64,000 nucleotides of DNA, taken from the NCBI GenBank assembly GCA_964448135.1, contig CAYUVH010000026.1, positions 1 to 64,000 on the forward strand, read 5' to 3'. Shown here piece after piece: positions 52,119-61,798 of this stretch (the first letter of the stretch is position 1; each line of letters opens with the position of its first letter). This DNA comes from CAYUVH01 sp964448135 (GTDB lineage Bacteria > Verrucomicrobiota > Verrucomicrobiia > Limisphaerales > UBA8199). The notes under the pieces were generated by a model. That model searched no databases. It saw nothing but the letters and a program-made list of their open reading frames with translations, and was not told the DNA's origin. The translations under genes were made by a program, and so were the position numbers.

Positions 52119-53396
52119 ATGAGGAAAATTGTAACGTCGGTCGGATTGGCGGCGCTGGGCGCGTCTGCCTTGCATGGAGCTGGCTTCGACACGGAAGGTG
52201 GCAAGCCGTGGAGCGCGCAGCTTACATTGCGAGGGTTTTACGACAGCAACTTTAACACGTCTCCCAATCCCCAAGGCAGCACGGGCTTCGAGGTCAGCCC
52301 CGCTTTCTTCTTCAATTATCCTTGGGAAACGACCTCTCTCGACCTCAGTTACGTCTATTCGTTCAAGTACTACGACAAACAGCCCGCGGGCCAGTCGCAG
52401 CACTATTCGCAGGCAAATACTTTCAACATCGGCCTCAGCCATTCTTTCAACGAGCGCACTGTCTTTACCGTCCGCGACTCGTTCGTTATCGGTCAGGAAC
52501 CTGATATCCTGCGCGCCGGCAATACTTTTGACACCTTCCAGCGCATCCCCGGCGACAACATGCGCAACTACGGCTCCCTTGACCTTGCTGGGTCGCTCAA
52601 CCGCCAGTGGGGGTACGATATTGGGTACGACAACACCTGGTTTAGCTATGCCGATGACCAGCCCCCGGATATCCAAAATAACTTCACGCCCTCCAATGCC
52701 GGTTTGCTGAATCGCATCGAAAACGGTGTCCACGTCGATGCACACTACCAGTTTCAGCCCCAGACCATCGGCGTGTTCGGCGTGGCCTATCGTAATATTG
52801 ATTACACTGCCGATCAGGCCATCGGCGGCAGCCTCCAGGACGGCATCCTCTACAGCGACGTGCGCAACGCCAATTCCTACTACGCTTATGTCGGCGTGGA
52901 CCACACTTTCCGCCCCGATTTGTCCGGCTCCCTGCGGGCGGGTGCGCGCTACAATCAATATTACAACAATCCTTACCAGCAGAACGCCCCGGTTCCCTAC
53001 CTGTTGGGCAGCATACGCTGGACCTATGGCGCCCAGAGCTACCTCGAGGGCGGCCTGAGCTATGACTCCTCCGCCACGTCCTCCTTCAGCGTGGACACTC
53101 AGGACAACAGCATCACCTTGGACACCCAGACCTTCAGCATCTTTGCCGCGTGGGTGCATCGCATCACGCCGAAGCTGTTTAGCACGGTCAACGCCCAGTT
53201 CCAGGACTCCACTTTCAACGGCGGTCTCTACAATAATCAGGACGAACTCTTCTACCTCATCGGCCTCAACCTTCAATACCGGTTCAACCGCTACGCTGCC
53301 GTGGAAGTTGGCTACAACTGGGATCATCTTGACTCCCAGGTCGGCGACAGCTTCTACCGCAATCGGGTGTACATCGGGGTAACGGGCACCTATTAG
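52119..53396 (+). CDS. Outer-membrane beta-barrel protein of the exopolysaccharide locus
   Basis: A 425-residue protein with signal peptide MRKIVTSVGLAALGASALHG. The mature part consists of alternating beta-strands with aromatic girdles (TLRGFYDSNFNTSP, LDLSYVYSFKYYD, AYVGVDHTFRPDLSGSLRAG), and the C-terminus ends YRNRVYIGVTGTY, an amphipathic strand with a terminal aromatic residue required for barrel assembly. Its position directly before a Wzc-like kinase and Wza-like lipoproteins suggests the EpsL/outer-membrane barrel role in polymer export. It ends in TAG. Confidence 0.8.
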   Translation: MRKIVTSVGLAALGASALHGAGFDTEGGKPWSAQLTLRGFYDSNFNTSPNPQGSTGFEVSPAFFFNYPWETTSLDLSYVYSFKYYDKQPAGQSQHYSQANTFNIGLSHSFNERTVFTVRDSFVIGQEPDILRAGNTFDTFQRIPGDNMRNYGSLDLAGSLNRQWGYDIGYDNTWFSYADDQPPDIQNNFTPSNAGLLNRIENGVHVDAHYQFQPQTIGVFGVAYRNIDYTADQAIGGSLQDGILYSDVRNANSYYAYVGVDHTFRPDLSGSLRAGARYNQYYNNPYQQNAPVPYLLGSIRWTYGAQSYLEGGLSYDSSATSSFSVDTQDNSITLDTQTFSIFAAWVHRITPKLFSTVNAQFQDSTFNGGLYNNQDELFYLIGLNLQYRFNRYAAVEVGYNWDHLDSQVGDSFYRNRVYIGVTGTY

Positions 53397-53465
53397 TCCG
53401 CAGCGCCAGTCATTCCGATCGTTCGGAGGCAGCCGGGAAAAACCGGATAGCGTTTCTGTTTATTT

Positions 53466-55643
53466 ATGGACCCACTGAAAATTCCCGCGCAGGAAACCAA
53501 GCTTCACTTTCTCGATTACTGGCGCATTATCCGCATCCGCAAGACTGTCATTCTCGCGGTTTTCCTCCTGGTGGTCATCACCTCCGCCCTGGTCACCTTC
53601 ATCCTGCCTGAGTCCTTCTCCAGCAGCGCTAAAATCCGCGTTGATCGCGACGTCAATGACGTCCCCGGCATGAATGAACGCGTCGCGGCCGGCGGCTACG
53701 ACCCCTACTTTATCCAGACGGAATTTGAGGTTATCCAGTCCGAAATCATCCTCGGCAAAGTGGTCAATGACCTCGACCTGAAGAACGTCTGGGGCCAGAA
53801 ATACGCCAATGGCCAGCTCAAGCAACCCGAAGCCATCGCGCTGCTTCGCGGGCGCGTCAGCCTCCAGCCCGTTCGTAACACCAGCCTCATCGAAATTCGC
53901 GTCTATAGCGAAGACAACAAGGAAGCCGCGAAGCTCGCCGACGCCATCGCGGACGCATACAAGAATCACCGCAAGGAGAAACTTGAGGAATTGACCCGGG
54001 GCGGCATCAAGGCGTTGCAAGCCAGCTTCGACGAACAGGAATCCAAGGTCCGCAAAGCCCAGACCAACGTGGACAACCTCCGGAAGGAACTGAATATCTC
54101 CGACGCCATGGCTGTGGAATCCGCTCCCACGCCGCTGATGAGCTCGGATACGCTCCGCAAGATCGAGCAGACCCGCATCGAAAGCCAGGTGGAATACGCG
54201 CGTCAGCTCACCATGTACGAAAAGCTCAAAAGCCTCAACAAGAACGAGCTGGTCCAGGTCATTCCCACGGTCGCGGCGGACAATTACCTCGCCCAGTTGC
54301 TCGACCAACTGAATCTCTCCCAGCAGCGCCTCATCTCCTTGAAAAAAGATTACGGTGAGGAGCATCCCGAACTCAAGAAGGTCAGGGAAATGACGCAGGA
54401 CCTCGAAAAGAAAATCGACGACCGCGTCAACGGCATCCTGATCGGTTTGGAAGCCAAGGTGGACGCCCTTAAAAAGGGCCTGGATAATCTCATCCGCGAG
54501 GTCGAGGTCGCCACCACTAACGACATCGCGAAGGCCGAGGCCAGCCGGCCCTACTTCGAAGCCAAGCGCAACCTCGAAGAACTCCAACGCTTCCGCCAGC
54601 TCCTGAATCTCAAGATCGCCAGCGAAGGCATTGACGTCCAGTTGCCCAAGAGCGGCATGGTGGAAATCATCGAGCACGCCCAGCCCGGTCTGCGCCCGGT
54701 CCGCCCCAACAAGCCGCTGAACATCGCCCTCGGTATCATCATCGGTCTTGTGGTCGGCGTCGGTCTCGCTTTCTTCATTGAATACCTCGACACCAGCGTG
54801 AAGACCATCGACGACGTCGAGCGCACGCTCCAGGCGCCCGTCCTTGGCGTCATCCCGCAAAACGTCGGTTTCGTCCTCGAGGAGGGCGTGGAAAGTCCGC
54901 ACGCCGAGGCCTATCGTGTCTTATATACAAATCTATTGTTCTCCCGTAAGGACGACAAGCTGAACACCGTCGCCATCGTCAGCGCCGGCGCCGGCGAAGG
55001 CAAATCCACCACCGTCTTCAATCTCGCTGCTGTCTTTGCCCAGAGCGGCCAGCGCGTGCTGATCGTGGACTCCGATCTCCGCCGCCCCACGTTGCACAAG
55101 ATGTTGCACGTGACGAACAATCTCGGTCTCACTAATTACCTCCTCAAGCAGAACACGCTTGAAGAAGTCATCCAGACCAGCCCGATCGCCACGCTCGACT
55201 TCATGGCCAGCGGCAAGCTGCCCAGCAGCTCCCTCGGCATCCTCAGCTCTTCGCAGATGAAGAGCCTCATCACCGAACTCAAACAGCGCTATGACTTCGT
55301 TTTCTTCGACTCGCCGCCGATCATGGGTGTCAGCGATGCCTCCATCCTGGCCAGCGAAGTGGACATGACCCTCCAGGTCATCCAATACCGCCGCTACCCG
55401 CAGCCGATGAACATCCGCGCCAAGCAGTTGATCGAAAAGGTCGGTGGCAACCTCGTCGGCATCGTCCTCAACAACATCAACATGTCGCAGGATGAGAGCT
55501 ACTACTACTACAGCGGTTACTACCACGATTATTACTCCCGCAACGAGGATCAGGAGCCGCTGCCCAAGCCGGGCGAGCCCGCCGCCCCCGGCGGAGACAA
55601 GGGCGCCGACAAGTCCAAGGTGGACATCAAACAGAAATATTAA
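53466..55643 (+). CDS. Polysaccharide co-polymerase/tyrosine autokinase (Wzc/GumC-CpsD family)
   Basis: A 725-residue inner-membrane protein. N-terminal helix TVILAVFLLVVITSALVTFI (about 24-44) begins the Wzz domain; a long periplasmic coiled-coil region follows (EQESKVRKAQTNVDNLRKEL, LKKDYGEEHPELKKVREMTQ). The second helix is IALGIIIGLVVGVGLAFFIE near 425. The cytoplasmic BY-kinase has Walker A SAGAGEGKSTT near 502, A' VDSDLRRPTLHKML and Walker B FVFFDSPPIMG near 617. The C-terminus holds the Tyr cluster SYYYYSGYYHDYYSR for autophosphorylation. It controls chain length and export of exopolysaccharide. Next gene starts 27 bp downstream. Confidence 0.93.
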   Translation: MDPLKIPAQETKLHFLDYWRIIRIRKTVILAVFLLVVITSALVTFILPESFSSSAKIRVDRDVNDVPGMNERVAAGGYDPYFIQTEFEVIQSEIILGKVVNDLDLKNVWGQKYANGQLKQPEAIALLRGRVSLQPVRNTSLIEIRVYSEDNKEAAKLADAIADAYKNHRKEKLEELTRGGIKALQASFDEQESKVRKAQTNVDNLRKELNISDAMAVESAPTPLMSSDTLRKIEQTRIESQVEYARQLTMYEKLKSLNKNELVQVIPTVAADNYLAQLLDQLNLSQQRLISLKKDYGEEHPELKKVREMTQDLEKKIDDRVNGILIGLEAKVDALKKGLDNLIREVEVATTNDIAKAEASRPYFEAKRNLEELQRFRQLLNLKIASEGIDVQLPKSGMVEIIEHAQPGLRPVRPNKPLNIALGIIIGLVVGVGLAFFIEYLDTSVKTIDDVERTLQAPVLGVIPQNVGFVLEEGVESPHAEAYRVLYTNLLFSRKDDKLNTVAIVSAGAGEGKSTTVFNLAAVFAQSGQRVLIVDSDLRRPTLHKMLHVTNNLGLTNYLLKQNTLEEVIQTSPIATLDFMASGKLPSSSLGILSSSQMKSLITELKQRYDFVFFDSPPIMGVSDASILASEVDMTLQVIQYRRYPQPMNIRAKQLIEKVGGNLVGIVLNNINMSQDESYYYYSGYYHDYYSRNEDQEPLPKPGEPAAPGGDKGADKSKVDIKQKY

Positions 55644-55670
55644 GTCGCGGGTTACGCCAGGAAGATACTC

Positions 55671-56297
55671 ATGAAGCAAGGTGTGCAAGGCCGCTTTTGG
55701 ACCGTGTTGGCGGGGTTGTTTGTGGTGGGCCTCTTGCTCGCCGGGTGTGGCAGCAATCCGCCCGCCCGGGGCCATGGCCTGCACGGCGAAGTCACGCAAA
55801 CCAATGAGCCGCCGCCGGAATCCGAAATCATCCACGTAGGCGACTCCCTTTCCATCACTTTCTCCGACACCCCGGCGCAATTTCCCCCGTCGGAACAGCG
55901 GGTGAAAAGCGACGGCACCATCGCCCTGCCCTATACGCAGACGTTCATGGCGGCCGGCAAGACCCGCGGCCAGCTCGAGACGGAGATTCACGACCGCTAC
56001 GTGCCCAAGTTCGTCACGTACATCACCGTCAACATCAAGGCCCAGGAACGCGTCTATTACGTCGGTGGTGAGGTCAAGGCCCCGGGCCGCCAGCCCTACC
56101 TCGGCAAATTGACCGTCCTGCGCGCCATCCAATCCTGCGGCGACTTCACCGACTTCGCCGACCGCAAAAACGTCAAGGTCATTCGCGCCAGCGGCCGTAC
56201 CGAAACCGTCAATTGCAACAAGGCTCTCAAAGAGCCGCGCCTCGACCTGGAAGTCTATCCCGACGATAACATCATCGTCCCGCGCAGCATTTTCTAA
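55671..56297 (+). CDS. Polysaccharide export lipoprotein, Wza-like (copy 1)
   Basis: A 208-residue lipoprotein (GLLLAGCGSN, Cys26). The polysaccharide biosynthesis/export domain (IIHVGDSLSITFSD to KSDGTIALPYTQTFMAAGKT) and an SLBB-type domain (VNIKAQERVYYVGGEVKAPG, LTVLRAIQSCGDFTDFA, VYPDDNIIVPRSIF) are present. It forms the outer-membrane passage of capsule/EPS export. It is the first of two paralogues in tandem; 45 consecutive residues of the SLBB part are identical to the copy at 56821. Its TAA overlaps the next ATG (TAATG). Confidence 0.9.
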   Translation: MKQGVQGRFWTVLAGLFVVGLLLAGCGSNPPARGHGLHGEVTQTNEPPPESEIIHVGDSLSITFSDTPAQFPPSEQRVKSDGTIALPYTQTFMAAGKTRGQLETEIHDRYVPKFVTYITVNIKAQERVYYVGGEVKAPGRQPYLGKLTVLRAIQSCGDFTDFADRKNVKVIRASGRTETVNCNKALKEPRLDLEVYPDDNIIVPRSIF

Positions 56298-56686
56298 TGA
56301 TTCGCTTTGAGGTCCTGTCCGGCACGCAGGCAGGCGCGGTCTGGTCGGCCCGGCGATTCCCCGTCACCATCGGGCGCGCCAAATCGGCGAATTTTCACGC
56401 GGAAGAACCCGGCCTCTGGGATCGCCACGTCCGCATCGAATTCGATCCCAAATCCGGCCTGGTCATGCATCCCTTCCCCGATGCCCTCGTCAGCGTCAAC
56501 GACGAACCGGTTCAGGAAGCCATTCTCCGCAACGGCGACATCATCAGCCTTGGGGGCCTGCGCCTGCGATTCTCCCTCAGCGACACCGTCCAGCGCGGTC
56601 TCGCCTGGCGCGAAGCCCTCACCTGGATCGGCATTGCTGCCATCACTCTCGCCCAGGTCGCCCTCATCTACCGCCTGCTTCCCTAG
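56297..56686 (+). CDS. Tail-anchored FHA domain protein
   Basis: A 129-residue protein. The forkhead-associated fold is read from FPVTIGRAKSANF, then LWDRHVRIEFDPKS and VNDEPVQEAILRNGDIISLG. The R in IGR and the His/Arg of DRHVRIE are kept, but the usual Ser before the xxH motif is Asp. A C-terminal helix, WIGIAAITLAQVALIYRLLP, would anchor it in the membrane. Coming between the kinase/export genes, it may dock phosphopeptides (for example from the neighbouring tyrosine kinase), although FHA domains normally bind phospho-Thr. It overlaps the upstream stop by one base and ends in TAG. Confidence 0.8.
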   Translation: MIRFEVLSGTQAGAVWSARRFPVTIGRAKSANFHAEEPGLWDRHVRIEFDPKSGLVMHPFPDALVSVNDEPVQEAILRNGDIISLGGLRLRFSLSDTVQRGLAWREALTWIGIAAITLAQVALIYRLLP

Positions 56687-56820
56687 GGGAAGGCACCCGC
56701 TCGTGTCCGGGAACAGGTAAGGGATGTACAAACGGAGGCGTTACAGGCGTTACAAAACACGGGTTGGGGTGCGAAAATCTTAGATTAAACACAAATCCCG
56801 CTGCGAATGTCCAAGCTGGG

Positions 56821-57432
56821 ATGGGTATGACCAAGCGAGCTCGGTCGGGCCACGTTGGAGCAACGTTGGCGGGTTTTCTAATGGCGGCTCTCTGCCTGGC
56901 CGGGTGCCACAGCCCCACCAAGGACGGCGACGACGGCGACCAGCCGGTGGCTCCGCCCGACATCATCCGCGAAGCCGATTTGTTGACCATCAGCTTCTCG
57001 GACACAGCCCAGTTTCCCACTTCCGAGCAGCGCGTCAAAGCCGACGGCACCATTACGTTGCCTTTCAATCAGAGCTTCGTCGCCGCCGGCAAAACCCGCG
57101 GGGAGTTGGAAGCCGAAATCCGCGAGCGCTACGTGCCGACTTGGGTCCGCAATCTCACGGTCAACATCAAGGCCCAGGAGCGGGTGTATTATGTGGGAGG
57201 CGAGGTCAAGGCCCCGGGCCGCCAGCCCTACCTCGGCAAACTGACCGTCCTGCGCGCGATTCAATCCTGCGGTGACTTCACCGACTTCGCGGACAAAAAA
57301 CACGTGAAACTCATCCGCGCCAGCGGGCGGATCCGGATCGTCAACTGCGTCAAAGCCCTCAACGATGCCAAGCTCGACCTGGAAGTCTATCCCGACGACA
57401 ACGTCATCGTGCCCCGCAGCGTCCTGCAATAG
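56821..57432 (+). CDS. Polysaccharide export lipoprotein, Wza-like (copy 2)
   Basis: A 203-residue paralogue of the protein at 55671 (start 56821 or in-frame ATG 56827). Lipobox ALCLAGCHS. Domains are as in copy 1, with identical VNIKAQERVYYVGGEVKAPG and LTVLRAIQSCGDFTDFAD; DNA identity includes a 39-bp exact run (56070-56108 with 57202-57240). The N-terminal halves are more different (e.g. LPFNQSFVAAGKTRGELEAE versus LPYTQTFMAAGKTRGQLETE). It may give a hetero-oligomeric export channel. It ends in TAG one base from the convergent asnS stop. Confidence 0.88.
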   Translation: MGMTKRARSGHVGATLAGFLMAALCLAGCHSPTKDGDDGDQPVAPPDIIREADLLTISFSDTAQFPTSEQRVKADGTITLPFNQSFVAAGKTRGELEAEIRERYVPTWVRNLTVNIKAQERVYYVGGEVKAPGRQPYLGKLTVLRAIQSCGDFTDFADKKHVKLIRASGRIRIVNCVKALNDAKLDLEVYPDDNVIVPRSVLQ

Positions 57433-57433
57433 T

Positions 57434-58846
57434 TCAGAACTCCGCGCTTCCCGGCGTGCGCGCAAACGGAATCACATCCCGGATGTTGCTTACGCCTGTC
57501 AAAAACATCAGCAGCCGCTCAAACCCGAGTCCGAACCCCGCGTGCGGCACTGTCCCATAGCGCCGCAAATCCGCGTACCACCAGTAATCTTCCTGCCGCA
57601 GCTTGTGCTGTTCCATGTTCGCGAGCAACTGGTCCAGCCGTTCCTCGCGCTGCGCGCCGCCGATGATTTCTCCAATCCCCGGCGCCAGCACATCCATGGC
57701 CGTCACCGTTTTGCCATCATCGTTCAGCCGCATGTAAAACGGTTTTATCTCCTTCGGATAATTGAAAACCGTCGCCGGCGATTTGAAATGTTCCTCCGTC
57801 AAAAACCGCTCGTGCTCGGACTGCAAATTCAGCCCGTATTCGACGGGGAATTCGAACTTCTTCCCCGATTTCTTTAAAATCTCGATCGCCTCCGTGTAGG
57901 GCAGCCGCACAAACGGCTTCTCGATCACCACCTTCAACCGCTCGTGTAATCCCTTGTCCACGAACTTCGCGAACAGCGCGAGGTCCTCCGCGCAATGCTC
58001 CGCCGCGTATCGCGCCAGTTCGCGGATAAATTCCTCGGCCAGATCCATGTTGCCCGTCAAATCGCAGAAGGCCATCTCCGGCTCGATCATCCAGAACTCC
58101 GCCGCGTGCCTGGCCGTGTTGGAATTCTCCGCGCGAAACGTCGGGCCGAAGGTGTAGATGTTCGACAGCGCGCACGCGAAGGTCTCCCCCTCGAGCTGCC
58201 CGCTTACCGTCAAATAAGTCGGCCGGCCAAAAAACTCCGCCTCCGCCTTCTCCTCCACGCCTGCCTTCCGTGTCGAAACCCGGAACATCTCGCCTGCCCC
58301 CTCGCAATCGCTCCCCGTGATGATCGGCGTGTGCACGTAGACAAAATCCCGCGACTGAAAAAATTCGTGCACGGCATACGCGAGCTTGCTCCTCAGGCGG
58401 AACATCGCGCCGAACAGATTTGATCGCGGCCGCAGGTGCGCGATCGTCCGCAAAAACTCCTGCGTGTGCCCCTTCTTCTGCAGCGGATAGGTCGCATCCG
58501 CCACGCCCACCAGTTCGACCCGCGTCGCCCGTAACTCCCATTTCTGGCCCGCTGCCGGCGACGCCAGCAAGGCGCCCGTGACCGCCACCGACGCTCCGGT
58601 GGTGAAGTGCGCGATTTGCTCCGCGCCCGGTGTGCCGGCGTCCACGATCACCTGCAAATTCGCCAGGCAGGAGCCGTCGTTCAGTTCCAGGAACGAAAAC
58701 CCCTTGGCATCCCGGCGCGTCCGCACCCAACCCTTTGCCGTCACGGCGGCTTGCGGTTCGGTCAGCGCCAGGATTCTTTTGATCAACATGCGCCGCGGCG
58801 CCGTGGACGTCTCTGTGGTCTCAACTGCCATGCCCTTGGTTACCAT
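57434..58846 (-). CDS. asnS: Asparaginyl-tRNA synthetase
   Basis: A 470-residue class IIb synthetase charging tRNA-Asn. An N-terminal OB-fold ([20 protein letters not shown]) binds the anticodon. Motif 2 is [20 protein letters not shown] and motif 3 [20 protein letters not shown]; EFWMxEPE is the AsnRS form. An ATG at 58846 or 58831 is the likely start; the frame is open to 58960 but overlaps an inverted-repeat element. Next to it, divergently, is gatA, so the cell has both direct asparaginylation and a tRNA-dependent amidotransferase subunit (needed at least for glutamine). Confidence 0.94.
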   Translation of the reverse strand: MVTKGMAVETTETSTAPRRMLIKRILALTEPQAAVTAKGWVRTRRDAKGFSFLELNDGSCLANLQVIVDAGTPGAEQIAHFTTGASVAVTGALLASPAAGQKWELRATRVELVGVADATYPLQKKGHTQEFLRTIAHLRPRSNLFGAMFRLRSKLAYAVHEFFQSRDFVYVHTPIITGSDCEGAGEMFRVSTRKAGVEEKAEAEFFGRPTYLTVSGQLEGETFACALSNIYTFGPTFRAENSNTARHAAEFWMIEPEMAFCDLTGNMDLAEEFIRELARYAAEHCAEDLALFAKFVDKGLHERLKVVIEKPFVRLPYTEAIEILKKSGKKFEFPVEYGLNLQSEHERFLTEEHFKSPATVFNYPKEIKPFYMRLNDDGKTVTAMDVLAPGIGEIIGGAQREERLDQLLANMEQHKLRQEDYWWYADLRRYGTVPHAGFGLGFERLLMFLTGVSNIRDVIPFARTPGSAEF

Positions 58847-58911
58847 TGCTTCATCTGAATTCAAATCCTCTTTTGCCTCGCCAGTTTCAGCTGGCGTGAG
58901 CGCAACCCGCC

Positions 58912-59020
58912 GGAGCGCGGCTCTACGAACCGCGGCGGAGGATATTCGTGAAGCGCGCACTGAGTGATTTGAGCGATGGATAGGTATTCGTACCTGCTGC
59001 GGCTCACAGAGCCGCGCTCC
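58912..59020. repeat. ~110-bp inverted-repeat element, copy 3
   Basis: Left arm GGAGCGCGGCTCTACGAACC (58912) and right arm GGCTCACAGAGCCGCGCTCC (ending 59020); same arms as copies 1 and 2, different middle. Lies in the divergent asnS-gatA gap. Confidence 0.88.
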
Positions 59021-59139
59021 TTACAAAAGGCTCCCGTGCATGCAGGATCGATAAGCCTTTCAAACGCTCTCCTTGCTCCACCCCAAATCCTCTTTTCAAT
59101 CCGCGCAATCACGGCCATTCTGCCGCCTGCCGAAGACCG

Positions 59140-60615
59140 ATGTTGAACCAACTGACCATCGCCGAACTTGTCGCGAAACTCGCCGCCCGCGAGACGTCCG
59201 CCCGCGCCGCCACCCAGGCCTGCCTGGACCAAATCACCCGCGTGGACGGCGAACTCAAAGCCTTTCTCAGCCACAACCCGGCTGACGCCCTCGCGCAGGC
59301 TGATGCCGCCGACCAGGCCCTCGCCGCCGGCGCGACTCACGCCAAACAGCCGCTCCTCGGCGTGCCCGTTGCGGTCAAGGACGTCATTGCCGTCAAAGGC
59401 CAGCCCCTTAACTGCGGCTCCAAGATCCTCGGCAACTTCGTTTCTCCATACGACGCCACCGCCATCACGCGCCTGAAGGACGCCGGGGCCATCGTCTTTG
59501 GCCGGCTGAACATGGACGAATTCGCCATGGGCAGCTCCACGGAAAATTCCGCCTTCGGCCCCACCCGCAATCCCTGGGACCCTTCCCGCATCCCGGGCGG
59601 TTCCTCCGGCGGCTCGGCCGTGGCCGTCGCCGCCGACATGTGCCTCGCCTCGCTCGGCACCGATACCGGTGGTTCCATCCGCCAGCCCGCGTCGCTTTCC
59701 GGCTGCGTCGGCCTCAAGCCTTCCTACGGCCGCGTCTCACGCTACGGCCTCGTGGCCTACGCCTCCTCACTTGACCAGATCGGCCCCTTCGCCAAAACTG
59801 CCGCCGATGCCGCGCGCATGCTGCAGGTCCTCGCCGGGCCTGACTCGCGCGATTCCACCAGCGTCCCGCAGCCCGTTCCCGATTACACCGCCGGCCTCAA
59901 GGGCGATTTGAAAGGCCTGAAGCTCGGCCTCCCGAAGGAATACATGATCGGCGGCCTGGATCCCGCGGTGAAAAACGCCGTGGATGCCGCGGTAAAGCAG
60001 CTTTCGCAGCTCGGCGCCGAGATCGTCGAAATCTCCCTGCCGCACACCGACTATGCCGTGGCGACCTACTACATCGTCGCCACCGCCGAGGCCAGCGCCA
60101 ACCTCGCCCGCTTCGACGGCATCCGTTACGGCGCGCGCGTGGACGCCAACAACCCCATCGAGCTCTACAGCCGCACCCGCGGCGCCGGCTTCGGTCCGGA
60201 AGTGAAGCGCCGCATCATCCTCGGCACCTATGTCCTGAGCAGCGGTTACTACGACGCTTACTATCTCCGCGCTCAAAAGGTCCGCACCCTGATCCGCAAT
60301 GATTTCCTGAAAGCCTTCGAGACCGTGGACGCCATCGTCACGCCCACCTCGCCCACGCCGGCCGCGAAGATCGCGGAGAAGGTGAACGACCCGTTGCAGA
60401 TGTATCTCATGGACATCTTCACCATCTCCTGCAACCTCGCGGGCATCTGCGGCATCAGCGTTCCCTGCGGCTTCACCGCCGACGCGCCGAAGCTTCCCAT
60501 CGGCCTCCAACTCCTCGGCCGACCCTTTGGAGAGGAGACCATCCTGCGCGTTGCCCACGCTTACGAACAAGCCACGGAGTGGCACAAGCAGAAACCGCCG
60601 ATAAGGCAGTTGTGA
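59140..60615 (+). CDS. gatA: Asp/Glu-tRNA amidotransferase subunit A
   Basis: A 491-residue amidase-signature enzyme that releases ammonia from glutamine for conversion of Glu-tRNA-Gln (and Asp-tRNA-Asn). Visible: the catalytic Lys in [28 protein letters not shown] with the cis-Ser, [20 protein letters not shown] with the nucleophilic Ser, and family blocks [17 protein letters not shown] and FDGIRYG. gatC and gatB, its usual partners, are not adjacent in this window. The gene is followed by a 733-bp repeat-rich stretch. Confidence 0.95.
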   Translation: MLNQLTIAELVAKLAARETSARAATQACLDQITRVDGELKAFLSHNPADALAQADAADQALAAGATHAKQPLLGVPVAVKDVIAVKGQPLNCGSKILGNFVSPYDATAITRLKDAGAIVFGRLNMDEFAMGSSTENSAFGPTRNPWDPSRIPGGSSGGSAVAVAADMCLASLGTDTGGSIRQPASLSGCVGLKPSYGRVSRYGLVAYASSLDQIGPFAKTAADAARMLQVLAGPDSRDSTSVPQPVPDYTAGLKGDLKGLKLGLPKEYMIGGLDPAVKNAVDAAVKQLSQLGAEIVEISLPHTDYAVATYYIVATAEASANLARFDGIRYGARVDANNPIELYSRTRGAGFGPEVKRRIILGTYVLSSGYYDAYYLRAQKVRTLIRNDFLKAFETVDAIVTPTSPTPAAKIAEKVNDPLQMYLMDIFTISCNLAGICGISVPCGFTADAPKLPIGLQLLGRPFGEETILRVAHAYEQATEWHKQKPPIRQL

Positions 60616-61348
60616 GTTAGCGAGTGCCATGAGTGAGCATGAGTTGAGGGCGGGACCATTTCAAAGAGCAGTGGGGTGGCGGACGACCGGCAGGTCGTCC
60701 CTACCGCCAAAAAAACTCTGAGTGGCAATAGCTGGCATTAGCTGGCTTTACCCTGGCAATAGCTGGCTAAACCCGGGACTTCGGACCATACCCCCAGGCA
60801 TCCCCCTGATCAGGTTGCAACACGCAACAAACCGCTTAAACATTGGTCGGAAACGGTGTGTGACCCGCAACACAACCCGCAACAAGGGTGCTACAGACCG
60901 GGAAAGGCGCGGAAACATTGGGTGGAACCGGAGTCCAAGGTGCTACAAACCGCTTAAACATTGGGCGAAGTGAGGCAAAGGTTAAAACGTTAAAAGGTTA
61001 AAAAACGATGCGGAAGTGCGAACGCCTTTCCATCAGGAAACGATTACGGCGCCAGCCAAGCGCCCAAAGCGCTAAAATGTCAAAGAACTATTCCGGCCTG
61101 GGTATGGCGAGATTGACGCCTGGCCAGCCCCGATTTACCGGAAAACTCACTCCTTACTACCTACACCAACGCAGACAAGATAGCACAGGTGTCAAGGGCG
61201 ACAAAGGGCGAGGACGGGGTAGTTGGGTTAATGAGTCAGTGAATTGGCGAGTGGAGTTGAGAGAGCGGAGGCGGACACGAAGACGGTTGACCTTGTTGGC
61301 CGTGTTGACCGTAATGGGGTCTTCGTCCATTATAACGGTTAGCGAGGT
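60616..61348. repeat. 733-bp gap of short interspersed repeats
   Basis: It contains a run of TAGCTGGC(AT/TT) units at 60723-60770, then GCAACAAACCGCTTAAACAT twice-like blocks at 60817-60965 (including ACAAACCGCTTAAACATTGG also at 18.8 kb) and later AGTTGG/GTTGAC runs. Reading frames here (for example around 61008-61367) are Arg-rich and lack any family character. I see no credible gene. Confidence 0.65.
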
Positions 61349-61798
61349 ATGGGTTATTTCATTCTAGCGATCCTGGCGGGGCTGGGATTTCTGGCGAGCC
61401 TGGTGTGTCATGTGATGGGTTGGCTGCACTTTTATCCGCCGGGGGGTAACACGGTTTTTCTGCTGCACATCGGCGTCTTCCCGCTCTGGATTCCGCTGGT
61501 AATATTCTCCAATCGGACCATGCCCAAGGGAGCAAAGGGTAATGCCGCACATGTTCAAGCGGAGGTTCCGCGATGGTTGAGACGCGTTTCCGCGGTTCTC
61601 TTTGCTTACGCACTGCTGAACTTTGTCTATTTCTTGTATTCCACCAGCCAGTATCCGAAGCACGAAGTTCCGCATTACGTTGAGCTGCGGGGGTTTTCCG
61701 GACATTGGATGTTGTTCTACGCCATGGCAGGGATTGGTTTCGTGGGGCTTGGGCGGCTGGCGCGGAAGCGGAAAGAGGAGTTGAGGGTTGAAGGTTGA
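61349..61798 (+). CDS. Hypothetical four-helix membrane protein
   Basis: A 149-residue protein with hydrophobic segments at about 3-25, 36-52, 80-97 and 118-138 (FILAILAGLGFLASLVCHVM, LLHIGVFPLWIPLVIF, VLFAYALLNFVYFLY, HWMLFYAMAGIGFVGLG) and a basic C-terminus. No family recognised. Its last codons run into a GTTGAAGGTTGAGAG heptad repeat, so the true C-terminus may be a little shorter. Confidence 0.65.
   Translation: MGYFILAILAGLGFLASLVCHVMGWLHFYPPGGNTVFLLHIGVFPLWIPLVIFSNRTMPKGAKGNAAHVQAEVPRWLRRVSAVLFAYALLNFVYFLYSTSQYPKHEVPHYVELRGFSGHWMLFYAMAGIGFVGLGRLARKRKEELRVEG

Noticed and set aside
58847..58960. Upstream extension of asnS
   Set aside because: It overlaps the inverted-repeat element and adds Ala/Arg-rich residues not found in AsnRS.
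60616..61348. Replication origin near dnaN
   Set aside because: The region is rich in short repeats but shows no clear DnaA boxes (TTATCCACA type) and is separated from dnaN by several genes.
61008..61367. Arg-rich frame in the repeat gap
   Set aside because: It lies in repeat-derived sequence, has no domain character and runs into the start of the membrane protein gene.
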